Below, in pieces: positions 39,374 through 50,741 of a stretch of 64,000 bases of DNA. The DNA comes from Pectobacterium araliae. Lineage in GTDB: Bacteria > Pseudomonadota > Gammaproteobacteria > Enterobacterales > Enterobacteriaceae. Made by a program: the position numbers and the translations under genes. The stretch is from assembly GCF_037076465.1 (NCBI RefSeq), contig NZ_AP028908.1, positions 2,666,001-2,730,000 of the forward strand, given 5' to 3'. The notes under the pieces are model-generated. The model was not told where the DNA came from, did no database searches, and was given only the letters and a program-made list of their open reading frames with translations. Position 1 is the stretch's first letter. Each line of letters opens with the position of its first letter.

Positions 39374-39754
39374 TTACAAAAACAGATGAAGACGAACCTG
39401 ACGCGCATTGGGACTACTACGCGTTGAAAATACCGTCATTTCCGTCTGTGGCGAGATGTCAATAGACTGCACCTCTTCAAAAGGCAGCACGTCCAGCCCA
39501 TTCTCATCATACCAATAGAAGCGGTAATGCACGGTCACCGCATGCGAAGCGTCGTTGCTGACGACGGAAGACGCGCGCAGTCGGCCATTTTCTGAACCCA
39601 GCGACGGGTTCCCCGCGGTAATCCCGGCCGATAGCACAGGTGCATCTAGTACCAGCGTTTGTCGCTCATTGATGGTCAGCACCTTTGACGCACTACAGCC
39701 CGCCAGTATTCCCATCATCAAACACGCAGACAGAAAAAGCATCGGGTTACGCAT
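39374..39754 (-). CDS. ycfL: YcfL-family lipoprotein
   Basis: A 126-residue predicted lipoprotein (lipobox LAGC, Cys about residue 20) of the YcfL/DUF1425 family. A compact Ig-like domain follows, with HYRFYWYDENGLDVLPFEEV as its conserved part. Function is unknown. It sits upstream of lpoB in the conserved hinT-ycfL-lpoB-thiK-nagZ-ycfP run. Confidence 0.9.
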   Translation of the reverse strand: MRNPMLFLSACLMMGILAGCSASKVLTINERQTLVLDAPVLSAGITAGNPSLGSENGRLRASSVVSNDASHAVTVHYRFYWYDENGLDVLPFEEVQSIDISPQTEMTVFSTRSSPNARQVRLHLFL

Positions 39755-39794
39755 GGTTTACTCGCATGATGGTTTTCTCACCTGATTGTCTCAC

Positions 39795-40145
39795 TTAATC
39801 CGCCAGCAAAGGCCCTAATGCACGACCGCCAACCAAATGCATATGGATGTGATAAACCTCTTGTCCGCCGTGCCGGTTGCAGTTAATGATCAGGCGATAG
39901 CCATCTTCTGCAATACCTTCCTGTTGTGCAATTTTACCCGCGACCGTTATCATCCGCCCAAGCGCAGCTTCATGCTCTGGGGCCGTATCGTTAACGGTAG
40001 GGATTAATACATTCGGGATAATCAGAATATGCGTTGGCGTGCGGGGCGCGATATCACGGAAGGCGGTGACCAGTTCATCCTGATACACGATATCGGCAGG
40101 AATTTCCCGGCGAATGATTTTACTAAAAATGGTTTCTTCAGCCAT
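39795..40145 (-). CDS. hinT: HinT purine nucleoside phosphoramidase
   Basis: A HIT-family hydrolase of purine nucleotide phosphoramidates. The 116 residues have the histidine triad HIHMHLVGG at about 99-105 and the start [19 protein letters not shown]. The C-terminus is about three residues shorter than E. coli HinT. It is the first gene of the run that leads to ycfP. Confidence 0.95.
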   Translation of the reverse strand: MAEETIFSKIIRREIPADIVYQDELVTAFRDIAPRTPTHILIIPNVLIPTVNDTAPEHEAALGRMITVAGKIAQQEGIAEDGYRLIINCNRHGGQEVYHIHMHLVGGRALGPLLAD

Positions 40146-40373
40146 GATTGATTTCCTTGTTAAAGCAGGCGTTGAACGACGTCATGTAGGCAGTATGAGT
40201 GACATATTCCATTTCTTTCAACCTTCTTTATCTATTTCTGGCGCGGGTGGTCAAAATACGACTCTCAGGGAAAACCAGAAATACGCCTACCTTCTCCCGA
40301 AAACAGTGACGCTATCGCCGCTGCGGCAAAGATTTCGCACCGTCCATCGAAAATTTGTGTGTGCGCCGTCCGA

Positions 40374-41828
40374 TCAACTGAATGACCTTTGCGTTCTTAC
40401 CAGCATCAGCAACAGGATGCAGACCAGCAGAGCCGCGATCAGGTTGTAGAGCATTCCCGCCACAAAGGCTGCAACGTATTGGCTCGCTTGTGCCACCGCA
40501 CCATCGCCTGTAGCCAGCGCAGCACCAAACAGGATACCCACCACGGCCACACCCAGTGCCGCCCCAACCTGCTGAACCGTCGAGATCACGCCTGATGCCA
40601 TACCGGCTTGAACCTCATCAACAAAGCCCAGTACCAAATTCAACAGCGGTGTCATGATGAAGCCTTGACCCGCCCCGACCACCACCAGCACAGGGATCAA
40701 CCATAAAGCCACCAGATCCGCCCCCGCAATCTGCACCTGCATAATCAACAGGCCGATCGAGACAGCATAAACCAACGCCCCTGCGACGATGGCAGGCGTG
40801 CCCCAGCGGGCAACCAGACGTGGTGCAGCCAGCGATGCCAGAACGAAGCCCATACTGCATGGCGCGAAAATACTGCCCGCGAGGAAAGGATCAAGCCCCA
40901 GCCCGGTTTGCACCAGTAGAGCAAAACACAGGAAAAATGAGCTGGATGTGGAATACACCAACAACACCAGCAACGCGCCCAGTAGGAAGCGGCGCTGTGC
41001 GAGCAGGCGCATATCCACCAGTGGAAGATGCCCCATCAGCTGTCGCCGTTCCTGCTGGCGATGAAAAACCGTCAACAAGATAGTGGCTGTGGCCAACATC
41101 CACAGGCTCCATGCGGGCCAGCCTTGCCCCGGGCCTTCGATCAGCGGCACCAATAGCAGCGTCAGCCCAACGCTGACTAACGCCACACCCGCCCAATCTA
41201 GCGAAGGGCGCTGCGGTGTGCGGGACTCAGGAATAAATCGCGCAGATGCGATAGCCAGCAGGCCAATGGGAACATTGATAAGAAAAATACTCCGCCAGCC
41301 CAGCCCGAACAGATTGGCATGCACCAGCCATCCCCCCAGTACCTGACCCGCGATAGCGGCAAGCCCCAGCGTCATGCCCAGCAAACCGAAGGCACGGCGG
41401 CTATCGTCACCGTCGAAATTGACGCGGATAGAGGCATAAACCTGTGGAAACAGTAAAGCGGCCGCAAGTCCCTGTAAGATACGCGCACCAATCAGAAACC
41501 CCGCGCTGGGTGCTAAGCCACACAGCGCAGAGGCAAGCGTAAATCCGGCCATGCCCACCACAAACAGGCGACGTCGGCCAAATACATCCCCCAGTCGCCC
41601 CCCCGTAATCAGCAATACGCCGAAGGCCAGTTCGTAACCCGCCACGATAAAGCCGATCTGTGCGAAGCTAGCACCCAGATCCGCTTGCATGCTAGGAATA
41701 GCGACATTGACCACGAACAGATCGAAGATCGTAACAAAACCGGCCATCAACAGCACAGAGAGGCCGAGCCACGGCGGACTATTGACAGCCGGCGTAGGCA
41801 GTGCCGACGCGCGATAATTTGAGTTCAT
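40374..41828 (-). CDS. MFS exporter of the DHA2 (EmrB-like) group
   Basis: A 484-residue transporter with about 14 hydrophobic segments. The first helix contains FVTIFDLFVVNVAIPSMQAD with the Asp typical of DHA2 drug/proton exporters, followed by GRLGDVFGRRRLF (motif A) and the helix-5 motif GQVLGGWLV. It is divergent from an XRE-type regulator, so it is likely an inducible efflux pump. The substrate is unknown. It replaces fhuE, which is in this place in E. coli. Confidence 0.88.
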   Translation of the reverse strand: MNSNYRASALPTPAVNSPPWLGLSVLLMAGFVTIFDLFVVNVAIPSMQADLGASFAQIGFIVAGYELAFGVLLITGGRLGDVFGRRRLFVVGMAGFTLASALCGLAPSAGFLIGARILQGLAAALLFPQVYASIRVNFDGDDSRRAFGLLGMTLGLAAIAGQVLGGWLVHANLFGLGWRSIFLINVPIGLLAIASARFIPESRTPQRPSLDWAGVALVSVGLTLLLVPLIEGPGQGWPAWSLWMLATATILLTVFHRQQERRQLMGHLPLVDMRLLAQRRFLLGALLVLLVYSTSSSFFLCFALLVQTGLGLDPFLAGSIFAPCSMGFVLASLAAPRLVARWGTPAIVAGALVYAVSIGLLIMQVQIAGADLVALWLIPVLVVVGAGQGFIMTPLLNLVLGFVDEVQAGMASGVISTVQQVGAALGVAVVGILFGAALATGDGAVAQASQYVAAFVAGMLYNLIAALLVCILLLMLVRTQRSFS

Positions 41829-41840
41829 CTTATGTATCCT

Positions 41841-41869
41841 TGCATATCGAGAGTTTGCGTATCGAAAGT
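41841..41869. promoter_or_regulatory. Tandem direct repeat between the DHA2 exporter and its regulator
   Basis: TGCATATCGAGAGT (41841-41854) and TGCGTATCGAAAGT (41856-41869) match at 12 of 14 positions with a 15 bp period. They lie about 12 bp upstream of the exporter ATG. They are good operator candidates for the divergent HTH regulator, by position. Confidence 0.5.
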
Positions 41870-41952
41870 GATGACGCCGTCATTCTCAAATCCTTTTTAA
41901 ACAATTACAATTTAACTACTTATGCTATTACTAAAAGCAATGCGGTAAAACG

Positions 41953-42750
41953 ATGCGAACATTGGAAAGAACTCGCCATGATCTGGCCGCCTTTTTGCGC
42001 GTGCGCCGTGAACAGATGTCCCCCGCCGACGTAGGCTTGCCCAGTGGAGTAAGACGGCGCACGCCGGGATTACGACGTGAGGAAGTGGCTGCGTTGGCTG
42101 GCGTGGGTCTGACGTGGTACACCTGGCTCGAACAGGGACGTGATATCGGTGTCTCGGCCGCATTTCTGGACAGTCTGGTACGGGTGTTCAAACTCGATGC
42201 CGCTGAACGTCGCCACCTGTTCCTGCTGGCGCATGAGCGACCACCTGCCGAACCGGGTAAGACGTGGTGCGTGGTGCCACCGCTAGTACGGCGTCTGATG
42301 CACGATCTGACTCCGCATCCTGCCTATATCCTCAACCTGCGCTGGGACGTTTTGGCTTTTAATGCACCAGCAAACCAGCTTTTCGGCTTCGACGCCCATC
42401 CTTCCGAGAGACGCAACCTGCTCTGGCTGTTGTTTACCGATCCGTTACTGCATGAGCGATTTGTCGGCTGGGAGGAACAAGCCCCGCAAATGCTGTCGAG
42501 TTTTCGTCGCGATTTCGCACGCGCAACGCAGGAGACCGATATTCATGAGCTGGTGGACGAACTGGAACAGGTATCGCCAGACTTCAAAACGTGGTGGCGT
42601 CAGCATGAGGTGCATGCTCCGTGCAGTGGGATGCGGCAACTGATGATCGACGGCAACGCTGAAGCCTTCGAGCATACATCGCTGATCATCGATGAAGATC
42701 GCCATCTGCGTTTGGTGGTGTATGCGCAGCAATCTCAGGGAGAGGAATGA
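41953..42750 (+). CDS. XRE-type regulator with MmyB-like ligand domain
   Basis: 265 residues. An N-terminal helix-turn-helix (about 10-70, with RTPGLRREEVAALAGVGLTW and YTWLEQGRDIGVSAAFLDSL) is followed by the MmyB-like ligand-binding domain (about 100-250, with NLRWDVLAFNAPANQLFGF and the later ADxxFxxW-type pattern replaced by FKTWWRQHEV). Such proteins commonly regulate an adjacent dehydrogenase or exporter. Here the divergent neighbour is the DHA2 exporter, so it likely controls it. The ligand is unknown. Confidence 0.87.
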   Translation: MRTLERTRHDLAAFLRVRREQMSPADVGLPSGVRRRTPGLRREEVAALAGVGLTWYTWLEQGRDIGVSAAFLDSLVRVFKLDAAERRHLFLLAHERPPAEPGKTWCVVPPLVRRLMHDLTPHPAYILNLRWDVLAFNAPANQLFGFDAHPSERRNLLWLLFTDPLLHERFVGWEEQAPQMLSSFRRDFARATQETDIHELVDELEQVSPDFKTWWRQHEVHAPCSGMRQLMIDGNAEAFEHTSLIIDEDRHLRLVVYAQQSQGEE

Positions 42751-42798
42751 GGTGGTGCTGACGCCATATCGGAGCAAGTCGCGCTATCTACTGACCAT

Positions 42799-42823
42799 AA
42801 AAAAGGGGCTTTCGCCCCTTTTT
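42799..42823. terminator. Bidirectional terminator between ptsG and the XRE regulator
   Basis: GGGGC (42805-42809) pairs with GCCCC (42814-42818) within AAAAAAGGGGC and GCCCCTTTTT. The A and T runs extend the stem and provide a U tract on both strands. Confidence 0.85.
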
Positions 42824-42842
42824 GCAACTCCCCAACAACCCA

Positions 42843-44276
42843 TCAGTGGTTACGGATGTAGTCGTCCATATCAGTTTTCAGGTTATCAGATTTTGTACCG
42901 AAAATGGCCTGAACGCCGGAACCTGCCACAACTACACCGGCTGCGCCCAGTTTTTTCAGGCCAGCCTGATCAACTTTAGCCACGTCGCCTACGCTAACGC
43001 GCAGACGGGTGATGCATGCATCCAGATTAGTGATGTTTTCTTTACCACCAAACGCGCTAACCAGAGCCGCAGCCATTTCAGTGCTGTCCTGAGACGTTTG
43101 CTCAGATGAGCTTTCTTCACGACCTGGCGTTTTCAGGTTCAGTTTAGCAATCAGAACGCGGAAGATGGTGTAGTAAATCAACGCATAGCACAGACCTACA
43201 ATCGGGAACAGCCACAGGTTGCTACCGTTGCCACTCAGTACCACGAAGTCGATCAGACCGTGTGAGAAGCTAGTACCATCACGCATACCCAACAGGATAC
43301 AGATTGGGAACGCCAGACCCGCCAGAATCGCATGGATCACATACAGGATCGGCGCAACAAACATGAAAGAGAACTCAATTGGCTCAGTGATACCCGTCAG
43401 GAACGAGGTCAGTGCCGCAGAGATCATGATACCGCCCACTTTCGCGCGGTTTTCTGGTTTAGCGGAATGCCAGATAGCAATGGCCGCAGCTGGCAGACCG
43501 TACATTTTAAACAGGAAACCACCGGACAATTTACCCGCAGTCGGGTCACCTGCAATGTAACGCGGGATATCGCCGTGGAAAACCTGACCAGCAGCATTGG
43601 TGAACTCACCCACTTGCATTTGGAAAGGGACGTTCCAGATGTGGTGCAAACCAAACGGCACCAGAGAACGTTCAACAACCCCATAGATGCCGAATGCTAA
43701 CATCGGGTTCTCATTCGCAGCCCAATGTGAAAACGTTTGGATCGCGCTACCAACCGGTGGCCAGATGAAAGACAGCACCGCACCAGTAGCGATCGCCGTC
43801 AGACCCGAAATAATCGGCACAAAACGCTTACCAGCAAAGAAGCCCAGATACTCAGGCAGTTGAATGCGGTAGAAGCGATTAAACATATACGCGGCAATCG
43901 CACCGGCAATGATCCCGCCTAGAACACCAGTATCCGCCAGGTGCTTCGCAGCGATCTCAGCAGCCGGTAGATTAAGAACCAGCGGCGCGATCGCAGCCAT
44001 GGTTTTCACCATGATGCCATAAGCCACCACCGCCGCCAGTGCGGAAACACCGTCGTTATTGGTGAAGCCCAGGGCAACACCAATAGCAAAAATCAGCGGC
44101 ATGTTGGCAAATACCGAATCACCGGCCTGTGCCATGACGCTGGAGACAATTGTAGGCAACCAGCTAAAATTGGCCGAACCGACACCCAGCAGGATACCTG
44201 CGATAGGGAGTACGGATACGGGCAGCATTAGCGACTTACCTACTTTTTGCAGGTTTGCGAATGCATTCTTGAACAT
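42843..44276 (-). CDS. ptsG: Glucose-specific PTS enzyme IICB
   Basis: Imports and phosphorylates glucose. The 477 residues equal E. coli PtsG. The EIIC membrane domain (about 1-385) has [13 protein letters not shown] and [15 protein letters not shown] (substrate-binding His and Glu). The EIIB domain (about 395-477) carries the phosphocysteine in [12 protein letters not shown] (Cys 421). It accepts phosphate from EIIA-Glc, which is not in the window. Confidence 0.98.
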   Translation of the reverse strand: MFKNAFANLQKVGKSLMLPVSVLPIAGILLGVGSANFSWLPTIVSSVMAQAGDSVFANMPLIFAIGVALGFTNNDGVSALAAVVAYGIMVKTMAAIAPLVLNLPAAEIAAKHLADTGVLGGIIAGAIAAYMFNRFYRIQLPEYLGFFAGKRFVPIISGLTAIATGAVLSFIWPPVGSAIQTFSHWAANENPMLAFGIYGVVERSLVPFGLHHIWNVPFQMQVGEFTNAAGQVFHGDIPRYIAGDPTAGKLSGGFLFKMYGLPAAAIAIWHSAKPENRAKVGGIMISAALTSFLTGITEPIEFSFMFVAPILYVIHAILAGLAFPICILLGMRDGTSFSHGLIDFVVLSGNGSNLWLFPIVGLCYALIYYTIFRVLIAKLNLKTPGREESSSEQTSQDSTEMAAALVSAFGGKENITNLDACITRLRVSVGDVAKVDQAGLKKLGAAGVVVAGSGVQAIFGTKSDNLKTDMDDYIRNH

Positions 44277-44280
44277 AATT

Positions 44281-44296
44281 GAGTGTGCTCCTGAGT
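44281..44296 (-). promoter_or_regulatory. ptsG ribosome-binding region and likely SgrS pairing site
   Basis: On the minus strand ACTCAGGAGCACACTC precedes the ptsG ATG by four bases. It differs by one base from the E. coli leader that pairs with the small RNA SgrS. This suggests conserved silencing of ptsG under glucose-phosphate stress. The sgrS gene is not in the window. Confidence 0.6.
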
Positions 44297-44382
44297 AATA
44301 GTGCTGTTACTTCTGATACTTCATCTATAAGCAAAGGCGGGGAGGAAGGCCTTTGCGAGTTGGGGTGTCTTAGCCCCCTTTA

Positions 44383-44406
44383 ATTTTTACGCAGAGTAAA
44401 ATAAAT
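44383..44406. promoter_or_regulatory. Mlc operator in the ptsG promoter region
   Basis: On the minus strand the sequence ATTTATTTTACTCTGCGTAA (followed by AAAT) closely resembles the E. coli ptsG Mlc site with its TTTACTCTG core. Mlc represses ptsG when glucose is absent. The 315 bp ptsG-ycfH gap also holds a CRP-like site and AT-rich sequence. Confidence 0.6.
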
Positions 44407-44419
44407 AGCATTCACAATG

Positions 44420-44435
44420 TTTGATTGCTATCACG
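44420..44435. promoter_or_regulatory. CRP-like site upstream of ptsG
   Basis: TTTGATTGCTATCACG has the TNTGA-N6-TCAC pattern of a CRP site, with mismatches at the second base of the left arm and the last base of the right arm. It lies about 145 bp from the ATG. CRP activates ptsG in E. coli. Confidence 0.5.
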
Positions 44436-44591
44436 TTTCCACAAGCCAATAGGCTGAGAACGAACAGATATTGCACCTTTTTGTGATATATCGCTAAAAA
44501 GCACGTCCCCTTGAAGAGGAAAAACCTGATCAAGGGGATTATGAAGCGCTATTAATTACACGGATAAAAAAAACTCGGCTATTCTCAGCCA

Positions 44592-45389
44592 CTATTGCGC
44601 AGCGGTCAACCGGGTCGGATCGATGTGAAACAGGCGGGAGAAATTCTCTGTGGTGGCAGCAGCGAGAGTTTCCAGCGATGTGCCTTTCACTACGGCAAGG
44701 TATTCCGCCACATCACGCACATACGCGGGCTGGTTTTCCTGGCCTCGGAATGGGACTGGCGCTAGCCAGGGAGAATCCGTCTCAATCAGCATCCGATCCA
44801 GCGGCACGTAGCGCGCGACACCACGCAATTCCTCCGCATTACGAAACGTCACGATCCCAGAAAATGAGATGTAGAATCCCATATCCAGCAAGGCTTTTGC
44901 CGTGACCAAATCTTCCGTAAAGCAGTGCAGAACGCCGCTACATTTTTCTGCGTGTTCGTCGCGCAGAATTGCCAGCGTATCTTCACGGGCAGCACGCGTA
45001 TGCACGATGACTGGCTTGTTCAGGTCATTGCCAATACGAATATGTTCGCGAAACGATGCCTGCTGCTGGACTTTCGTCTCCTGTTGATAGAAGTAGTCGA
45101 GCCCCGTTTCGCCCATCGCCACCACACGACTGGCGCAGGCTAACTCACGTAGTTCGGCATAATCATAAGGAGCATCCTGATTCAGCGGATGAACGCCACA
45201 GGAAAAGGCTACATTATCGCGCTCGCCGATTAATTCGACCATCTCACGATAGCCGGGCAGCGTTGTCGCCACCGCCAGAAGGAAACCGACATCACGGCGT
45301 TTCGCTTTCTCCAGCACGTCGGAAACATCTTTATGCAATGACTGATAATCCAGACCGTCAAGATGACAGTGGGAATCGACTAACAACAT
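44592..45389 (-). CDS. ycfH: YcfH, TatD-family metallohydrolase
   Basis: A TatD-family metal-dependent hydrolase, likely a deoxyribonuclease. The 265 residues match E. coli YcfH. Metal ligands are visible: DSHCHLD at residue 5 on, GETGLDYFY near 92, KPVIVHTRAA near 125, LHCFTED near 153 and ETDSPWLAP near 205. The start is the ATG at 45387-45389. A longer reading from 45470 would overlap holB and adds unconserved residues. It follows holB by 19 bp. Confidence 0.94.
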   Translation of the reverse strand: MLLVDSHCHLDGLDYQSLHKDVSDVLEKAKRRDVGFLLAVATTLPGYREMVELIGERDNVAFSCGVHPLNQDAPYDYAELRELACASRVVAMGETGLDYFYQQETKVQQQASFREHIRIGNDLNKPVIVHTRAAREDTLAILRDEHAEKCSGVLHCFTEDLVTAKALLDMGFYISFSGIVTFRNAEELRGVARYVPLDRMLIETDSPWLAPVPFRGQENQPAYVRDVAEYLAVVKGTSLETLAAATTENFSRLFHIDPTRLTAAQ

Positions 45390-45408
45390 GATATTTACTC
45401 GATAGTCA

Positions 45409-46419
45409 TTAAATAGAAAAGGGATGGCTGTCACGCTTAACCGACGAAGCCAGCGTGCGTTCGCCATCAAGCAAGCGTTCCGTCAGCAATAACTCACGAT
45501 TAACACCCGTAATAGTCAGCAATTTTTGTCGACACGCCAGCCACTGTTGCAGTTCATACTGCAAATGTGTGGAAGGTTCGCGCGCCAAACGCTCAATCAG
45601 CTCAATCTGATCCTGATTCACAAGATGTTCGCTAGCACCCTGCTGCCATTTCATGGCATCCAGCAGTAATGCGGCCAGCCAGTGAATACGTGTATCCGCG
45701 TCGTCATGATTCAGTTGCGGTATCAATGAAAGCAGATCCCGTGAAGTCAGTGCAGCAGAAAATGTCTGGCATAGCCCGCTACGCTGTTTCCAGCGCTCTG
45801 GCTGCAATAATGCTTCGGCAGCGAGCGGCGCACCCGATTGCAATCTCAATGCCGTGCGTAATGCCTTGCTATCATGGCGATGGCGCGCATTCAGCCACAG
45901 CACGCTCTGCGTCTCATTAGGGACATCCAGATAGTGGTACAAGCAACGGCTGCGTAAGGTTGCTAACAACCGCGCGGGTTCCCGGCAGCCAAATAAAAAG
46001 AAGGTATTTTGCGGCGGTTCTTCCAGCGTTTTCAGCAATGCGTTCGCTGCGGCTTCGGTCAGTTGCTCAGCGGAAGCCAGCCAGATCACTTTTGCTCCGC
46101 CTTGTCGGGAGTGTTGATACACTTTTTCCACGACGTCACGCACCGGATCGACCCCCAGACTGTGCTTGCCCTTCTCCGGGCTCAGCACATGCCAGTCCGG
46201 GTGCGTTCCCGCTGTCATCAGGTTACAAGAGTGGCACTGGCCGCAACTTTTCATGCCGTCAGGTCGCTGACAGATCAGCCAACGACTCAGCGCATAAGTC
46301 AGCGATTCATCACCCATGCCCGGCAGCGCATGCAGCAACACCGCATGGTGGCCTCTACCTGCCTGATATTGACCGATAAGCTGCCGATAAGAGGCATTCA
46401 GCCACGGATACCACTCCAT
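45409..46419 (-). CDS. holB: DNA polymerase III delta-prime subunit
   Basis: Clamp-loader subunit of the replicase. The 336 residues show the zinc module CGQCHSCNLM near residue 55, the sensor SRC motif (TLRSRCLYHYL) near 155 and LLKTLEEPPQNTFFLFG. It lacks a functional P-loop, as the delta-prime subunit does. The start is the ATG at 46417-46419, which overlaps the tmk stop by one base (TAATG). A longer reading from 46467 is unlikely. Confidence 0.96.
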   Translation of the reverse strand: MEWYPWLNASYRQLIGQYQAGRGHHAVLLHALPGMGDESLTYALSRWLICQRPDGMKSCGQCHSCNLMTAGTHPDWHVLSPEKGKHSLGVDPVRDVVEKVYQHSRQGGAKVIWLASAEQLTEAAANALLKTLEEPPQNTFFLFGCREPARLLATLRSRCLYHYLDVPNETQSVLWLNARHRHDSKALRTALRLQSGAPLAAEALLQPERWKQRSGLCQTFSAALTSRDLLSLIPQLNHDDADTRIHWLAALLLDAMKWQQGASEHLVNQDQIELIERLAREPSTHLQYELQQWLACRQKLLTITGVNRELLLTERLLDGERTLASSVKRDSHPFSI

Positions 46420-47078
46420 TAGCCCAGCCCCTGCGCGACGGGCTGCAACCCTTGTTGCTGCAACCATTGCTGTAACGTAGCCTGAATATCCGCACTGACA
46501 GCATCAATGGATTGTGAGGCATCGATCGTCAGGATGCTGCCATCCTCCGCTGCCAGTTCCTGATAGCGGGAACGGGTGCGGTCAAAGAAAGCCAACGACT
46601 CTTGCTCGATTCTATCCAGTTCGCCGCGCTGACGCGCGCGCTGCAAGCCAATGGCTGGTGGCAAATCAAGATAAAGCGTTAGGTCGGGACGAAAATCACC
46701 GAGCACGGTATCACGCAGTGAGCGCAGCAGTTGCTGATCGATCCCCCGACCACCACCCTGATAAGCCTGTGACGAGAGATCGTGACGATCGCCGATGACC
46801 CATTGCCCGTTAGCCAACGCGGGTTTGATGACGTTATCCACCAGTTGCACTCTGGCCGCGTATAACATCAGGACTTCCGCTTTATCGGTAACCTTCTCAT
46901 CGGCCATTCCTTGCTTAATGAGCTCCCGCAGCTTCTCTGCCAGCGGTGTGCCACCGGGCTCTCGCGTGAACACCACCTCTTTCACACCATGTGAACGCAG
47001 CGTTTCTACGACGATATTGCGCGCGGTGGTTTTTCCCGCGCCTTCCAGGCCTTCAATGACGATAAATTTACTGTTCAT
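46419..47078 (-). CDS. tmk: Thymidylate kinase
   Basis: Converts dTMP to dTDP. The 219 residues have the P-loop [16 protein letters not shown] near residue 8, the [16 protein letters not shown] substrate motif near 97 and the [22 protein letters not shown] near 132 with the arginines of type II enzymes. Overlaps mltG by 11 bp and holB by one base. Confidence 0.97.
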   Translation of the reverse strand: MNSKFIVIEGLEGAGKTTARNIVVETLRSHGVKEVVFTREPGGTPLAEKLRELIKQGMADEKVTDKAEVLMLYAARVQLVDNVIKPALANGQWVIGDRHDLSSQAYQGGGRGIDQQLLRSLRDTVLGDFRPDLTLYLDLPPAIGLQRARQRGELDRIEQESLAFFDRTRSRYQELAAEDGSILTIDASQSIDAVSADIQATLQQWLQQQGLQPVAQGLG

Positions 47079-48087
47079 CCCGTTCCTTTAACGCTGAGCG
47101 GTATACCCTCACAGCACGATTATGGTCTGCAAGGTTAGTGGTAAAACTGTGTCCGCCTTTTCCATCGGCCACAAAATACAGATACGATGTTTTGGCTGGA
47201 TGCGCAGCGGCATCCAATGACGCTTTCCCCGGCATCGCAATTGGCGTAGGCGGCAAGCCGGAAATGACATAAGTATTGTAAGGCGTCGGCGTATCTAATG
47301 CTTTACGGGTTATCACACCTTTATAGTCGTCGCCCATGCCATAAATGACCGTAGGATCGGTCTGCAATCGCATGCCAAGGCGTAAACGATTGATAAAAAC
47401 AGAGGAAACCTGCGTACGTTCTTCATTGATCGCCGTTTCTTTTTCAATGATTGACGCCATCGTCAGCAATTCGTCGGGTGTCTTGTACGGTAAGCCTTCT
47501 TCGCGTCCTTTCCATACCTCATCCACCGTTTTTTTCATGCGCTGATGCGCACGCTGCAACAGGGCGATATCGCTCGTACCCGCCGTGTATGAATAGGTAT
47601 CAGGGTAAAGCCAGCCTTCCGGGTTTGTCTTATCTTTGATGTCTAACTGAGCCGCGACGTCCTGTTCGGTTTTATCGACCAGCGAATGCCTGATGTAAGG
47701 TGCCTGTTGCAGCGTGCCTAGCCACTCTTTCAGACGTGAACCTTCAACAAAACGGATGGTAAATTGTGCTTCCTTTCCGCTGGACAGTAACGCCAGCATC
47801 TCGCGCACGCTCATTCCCGCCGTAAAACGATACGTACCCGCTTTGAATTTCGCCAATTCAGGCTCGATGCGCAGTAACCACGGAAAAAACGCGCCATCAG
47901 TAATAATTTTCTGATCGAGGAGCAGCGTTTCCAACCCTTCCCTTCCCGTACCGGCCGGAAGTGTGAAAATAGTTTCCTTTTCGATAGCCAATGGAGAACC
48001 AGCAAAACGCTGCATTTTCTGCCACGCAACCAGCAACATCAGCACAACAGCAGCGATAATTAACAAACCAATTTTCTTTTTCTTCAT
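47068..48087 (-). CDS. mltG: MltG endolytic murein transglycosylase (YceG)
   Basis: Inner-membrane enzyme that cuts nascent glycan strands and sets their length. The 339 residues begin with a positively charged stretch and one membrane helix ([18 protein letters not shown]). The YceG-like domain follows, with the catalytic Glu in [20 protein letters not shown] near residue 218. The C-terminal [15 protein letters not shown] is typical. It is 14 bp from pabC. Confidence 0.96.
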   Translation of the reverse strand: MKKKKIGLLIIAAVVLMLLVAWQKMQRFAGSPLAIEKETIFTLPAGTGREGLETLLLDQKIITDGAFFPWLLRIEPELAKFKAGTYRFTAGMSVREMLALLSSGKEAQFTIRFVEGSRLKEWLGTLQQAPYIRHSLVDKTEQDVAAQLDIKDKTNPEGWLYPDTYSYTAGTSDIALLQRAHQRMKKTVDEVWKGREEGLPYKTPDELLTMASIIEKETAINEERTQVSSVFINRLRLGMRLQTDPTVIYGMGDDYKGVITRKALDTPTPYNTYVISGLPPTPIAMPGKASLDAAAHPAKTSYLYFVADGKGGHSFTTNLADHNRAVRVYRSALKERDEQ

Positions 48088-48101
48088 AAATCAACCATCT
48101 A

Positions 48102-48899
48102 CTAGCAGTCAGAACTCAGGAATTGATAAAGCTCTCGGGAGTGGTAACGCCAGACATGCGCCTGATTCACGGGGACTAGCGGCATTAGTGCATTACAAAT
48201 CAACACTTCATCCGCATCGGCCAATACGCCAATCGGTTCACTAACGATCTGTAACTCGAAGTCAGAGCCCGCCAGCAAGGCGATGATATGCTGCCGGGCA
48301 ACGCCATCTACGCCTGACTGGGATAAATTAGGCGTATAAACGCTATGCCCTTTACGCCAGAATAAATTAGCGGCACAGCATTCCACTAGCGCACCGGAGG
48401 TGTCAAGCACGAGGGTCTCATCAGCTGAGGTCTGGTCAAGATACGCACGAATCAACACCTGTTCGAGCCGATTCAGATGTTTTATACCCGCCAACAGCGG
48501 ATTTTTAGCTAGTGCCACAGGGCTTAAGTTCAGGCTAATTCCCTGTTCACGCCAGTCGGCATAATGTGCGGGATAGCCTGCCTGTATGACGATTCGAGTT
48601 GGTCGCATACAACCCTGAGGGCTATAACCACGTCCTCCAGCACCGCGCGTTAGCACCACTTTCACTACGCCATTTGCACGGCTCAGTGCGGCCTGCTTCA
48701 TTTCCGCGATCAGGCTTTCCCAGTCAACAGGCGGGAATAACAAGCGCGCCGTGGCCTGTTGCAGCCGTACGATATGTCGATCGAGCCAAACAATCTCGCC
48801 AGCACGGACTCTGGCTGTCGTAAAACAACCGTCACCATACTGTGTAGCCCGATCGAGCACTGAAAGCTGTTCCTGTAACTGGCCGTTAATCCACAACAT
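48102..48899 (-). CDS. pabC: Aminodeoxychorismate lyase
   Basis: PLP enzyme that makes p-aminobenzoate for folate. The 265 residues are a fold-type IV aminotransferase, with RATQYGDGCFTTARV near residue 20, the PLP lysine in AGIKHLNRLEQVLIRA near 140 and SGALVECCAANLFW near 178. The start is the ATG at 48897-48899 with GGAG 7 bp upstream. A reading from 48923 adds eight residues. Confidence 0.94.
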   Translation of the reverse strand: MLWINGQLQEQLSVLDRATQYGDGCFTTARVRAGEIVWLDRHIVRLQQATARLLFPPVDWESLIAEMKQAALSRANGVVKVVLTRGAGGRGYSPQGCMRPTRIVIQAGYPAHYADWREQGISLNLSPVALAKNPLLAGIKHLNRLEQVLIRAYLDQTSADETLVLDTSGALVECCAANLFWRKGHSVYTPNLSQSGVDGVARQHIIALLAGSDFELQIVSEPIGVLADADEVLICNALMPLVPVNQAHVWRYHSRELYQFLSSDC

Positions 48900-48983
48900 A
48901 ATAAGCTCCGCATCATTCATCACCGTCAGCTTGCCAGTAAAGCGGCATTGCAGACAAGCAGGTGCGTCTGATTTTATACAGGC

Positions 48984-49012
48984 AAAAAAAAACCCGGAAA
49001 CCGGGTTTTTTT
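48984..49012. terminator. Bidirectional terminator between fabF and pabC
   Basis: ACCCGG pairs with CCGGGT around an AAA loop, flanked by an A run on the left (48984-48991) and a T run on the right. It lies just after fabF and before pabC on the minus strand. Confidence 0.88.
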
Positions 49013-49027
49013 AAGACGTAATCGCAA

Positions 49028-50350
<1,323 letters not shown>

Positions 50351-50587
50351 TTACTGCTGGTTAGCCTGAATAAAATCAATGGCTGCCTGAACAGTCGTGA
50401 TTTTTTCAGCTTCTTCGTCTGGAATCTCAGTATCAAATTCTTCTTCCAGAGCCATTACCAGCTCAACAGTGTCAAGAGAATCAGCGCCGAGGTCATCAAC
50501 GAAAGAAGCATTGTTTACGACTTCTTCCTGCTTAACACCAAGCTGTTCAACGATGATTTTCTTAACGCGTTCTTCGATAGTGCTCAT
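50351..50587 (-). CDS. acpP: Acyl carrier protein
   Basis: Carries growing acyl chains on a phosphopantetheine attached to the Ser in [18 protein letters not shown] (Ser 37 counting Met, the usual Ser 36). The 78 residues are acidic and match E. coli AcpP almost throughout. It has its own 154 bp upstream gap, consistent with a separate strong promoter, and a terminator after it. Confidence 0.99.
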   Translation of the reverse strand: MSTIEERVKKIIVEQLGVKQEEVVNNASFVDDLGADSLDTVELVMALEEEFDTEIPDEEAEKITTVQAAIDFIQANQQ

Positions 50588-50741
50588 ACTCTTAAATTTC
50601 CTATCAAAACTCGCTTTCGCGATGGTTTTCGTAGTGTATAAAATGTTTGAAAAGATGCAACAAAATCTCGGCTGGTCGAACCACGATTTTGTGCTATTTT
50701 GCGGTTATCACCGCAAATAATGCAAATAGTTTTCGAGCTTT

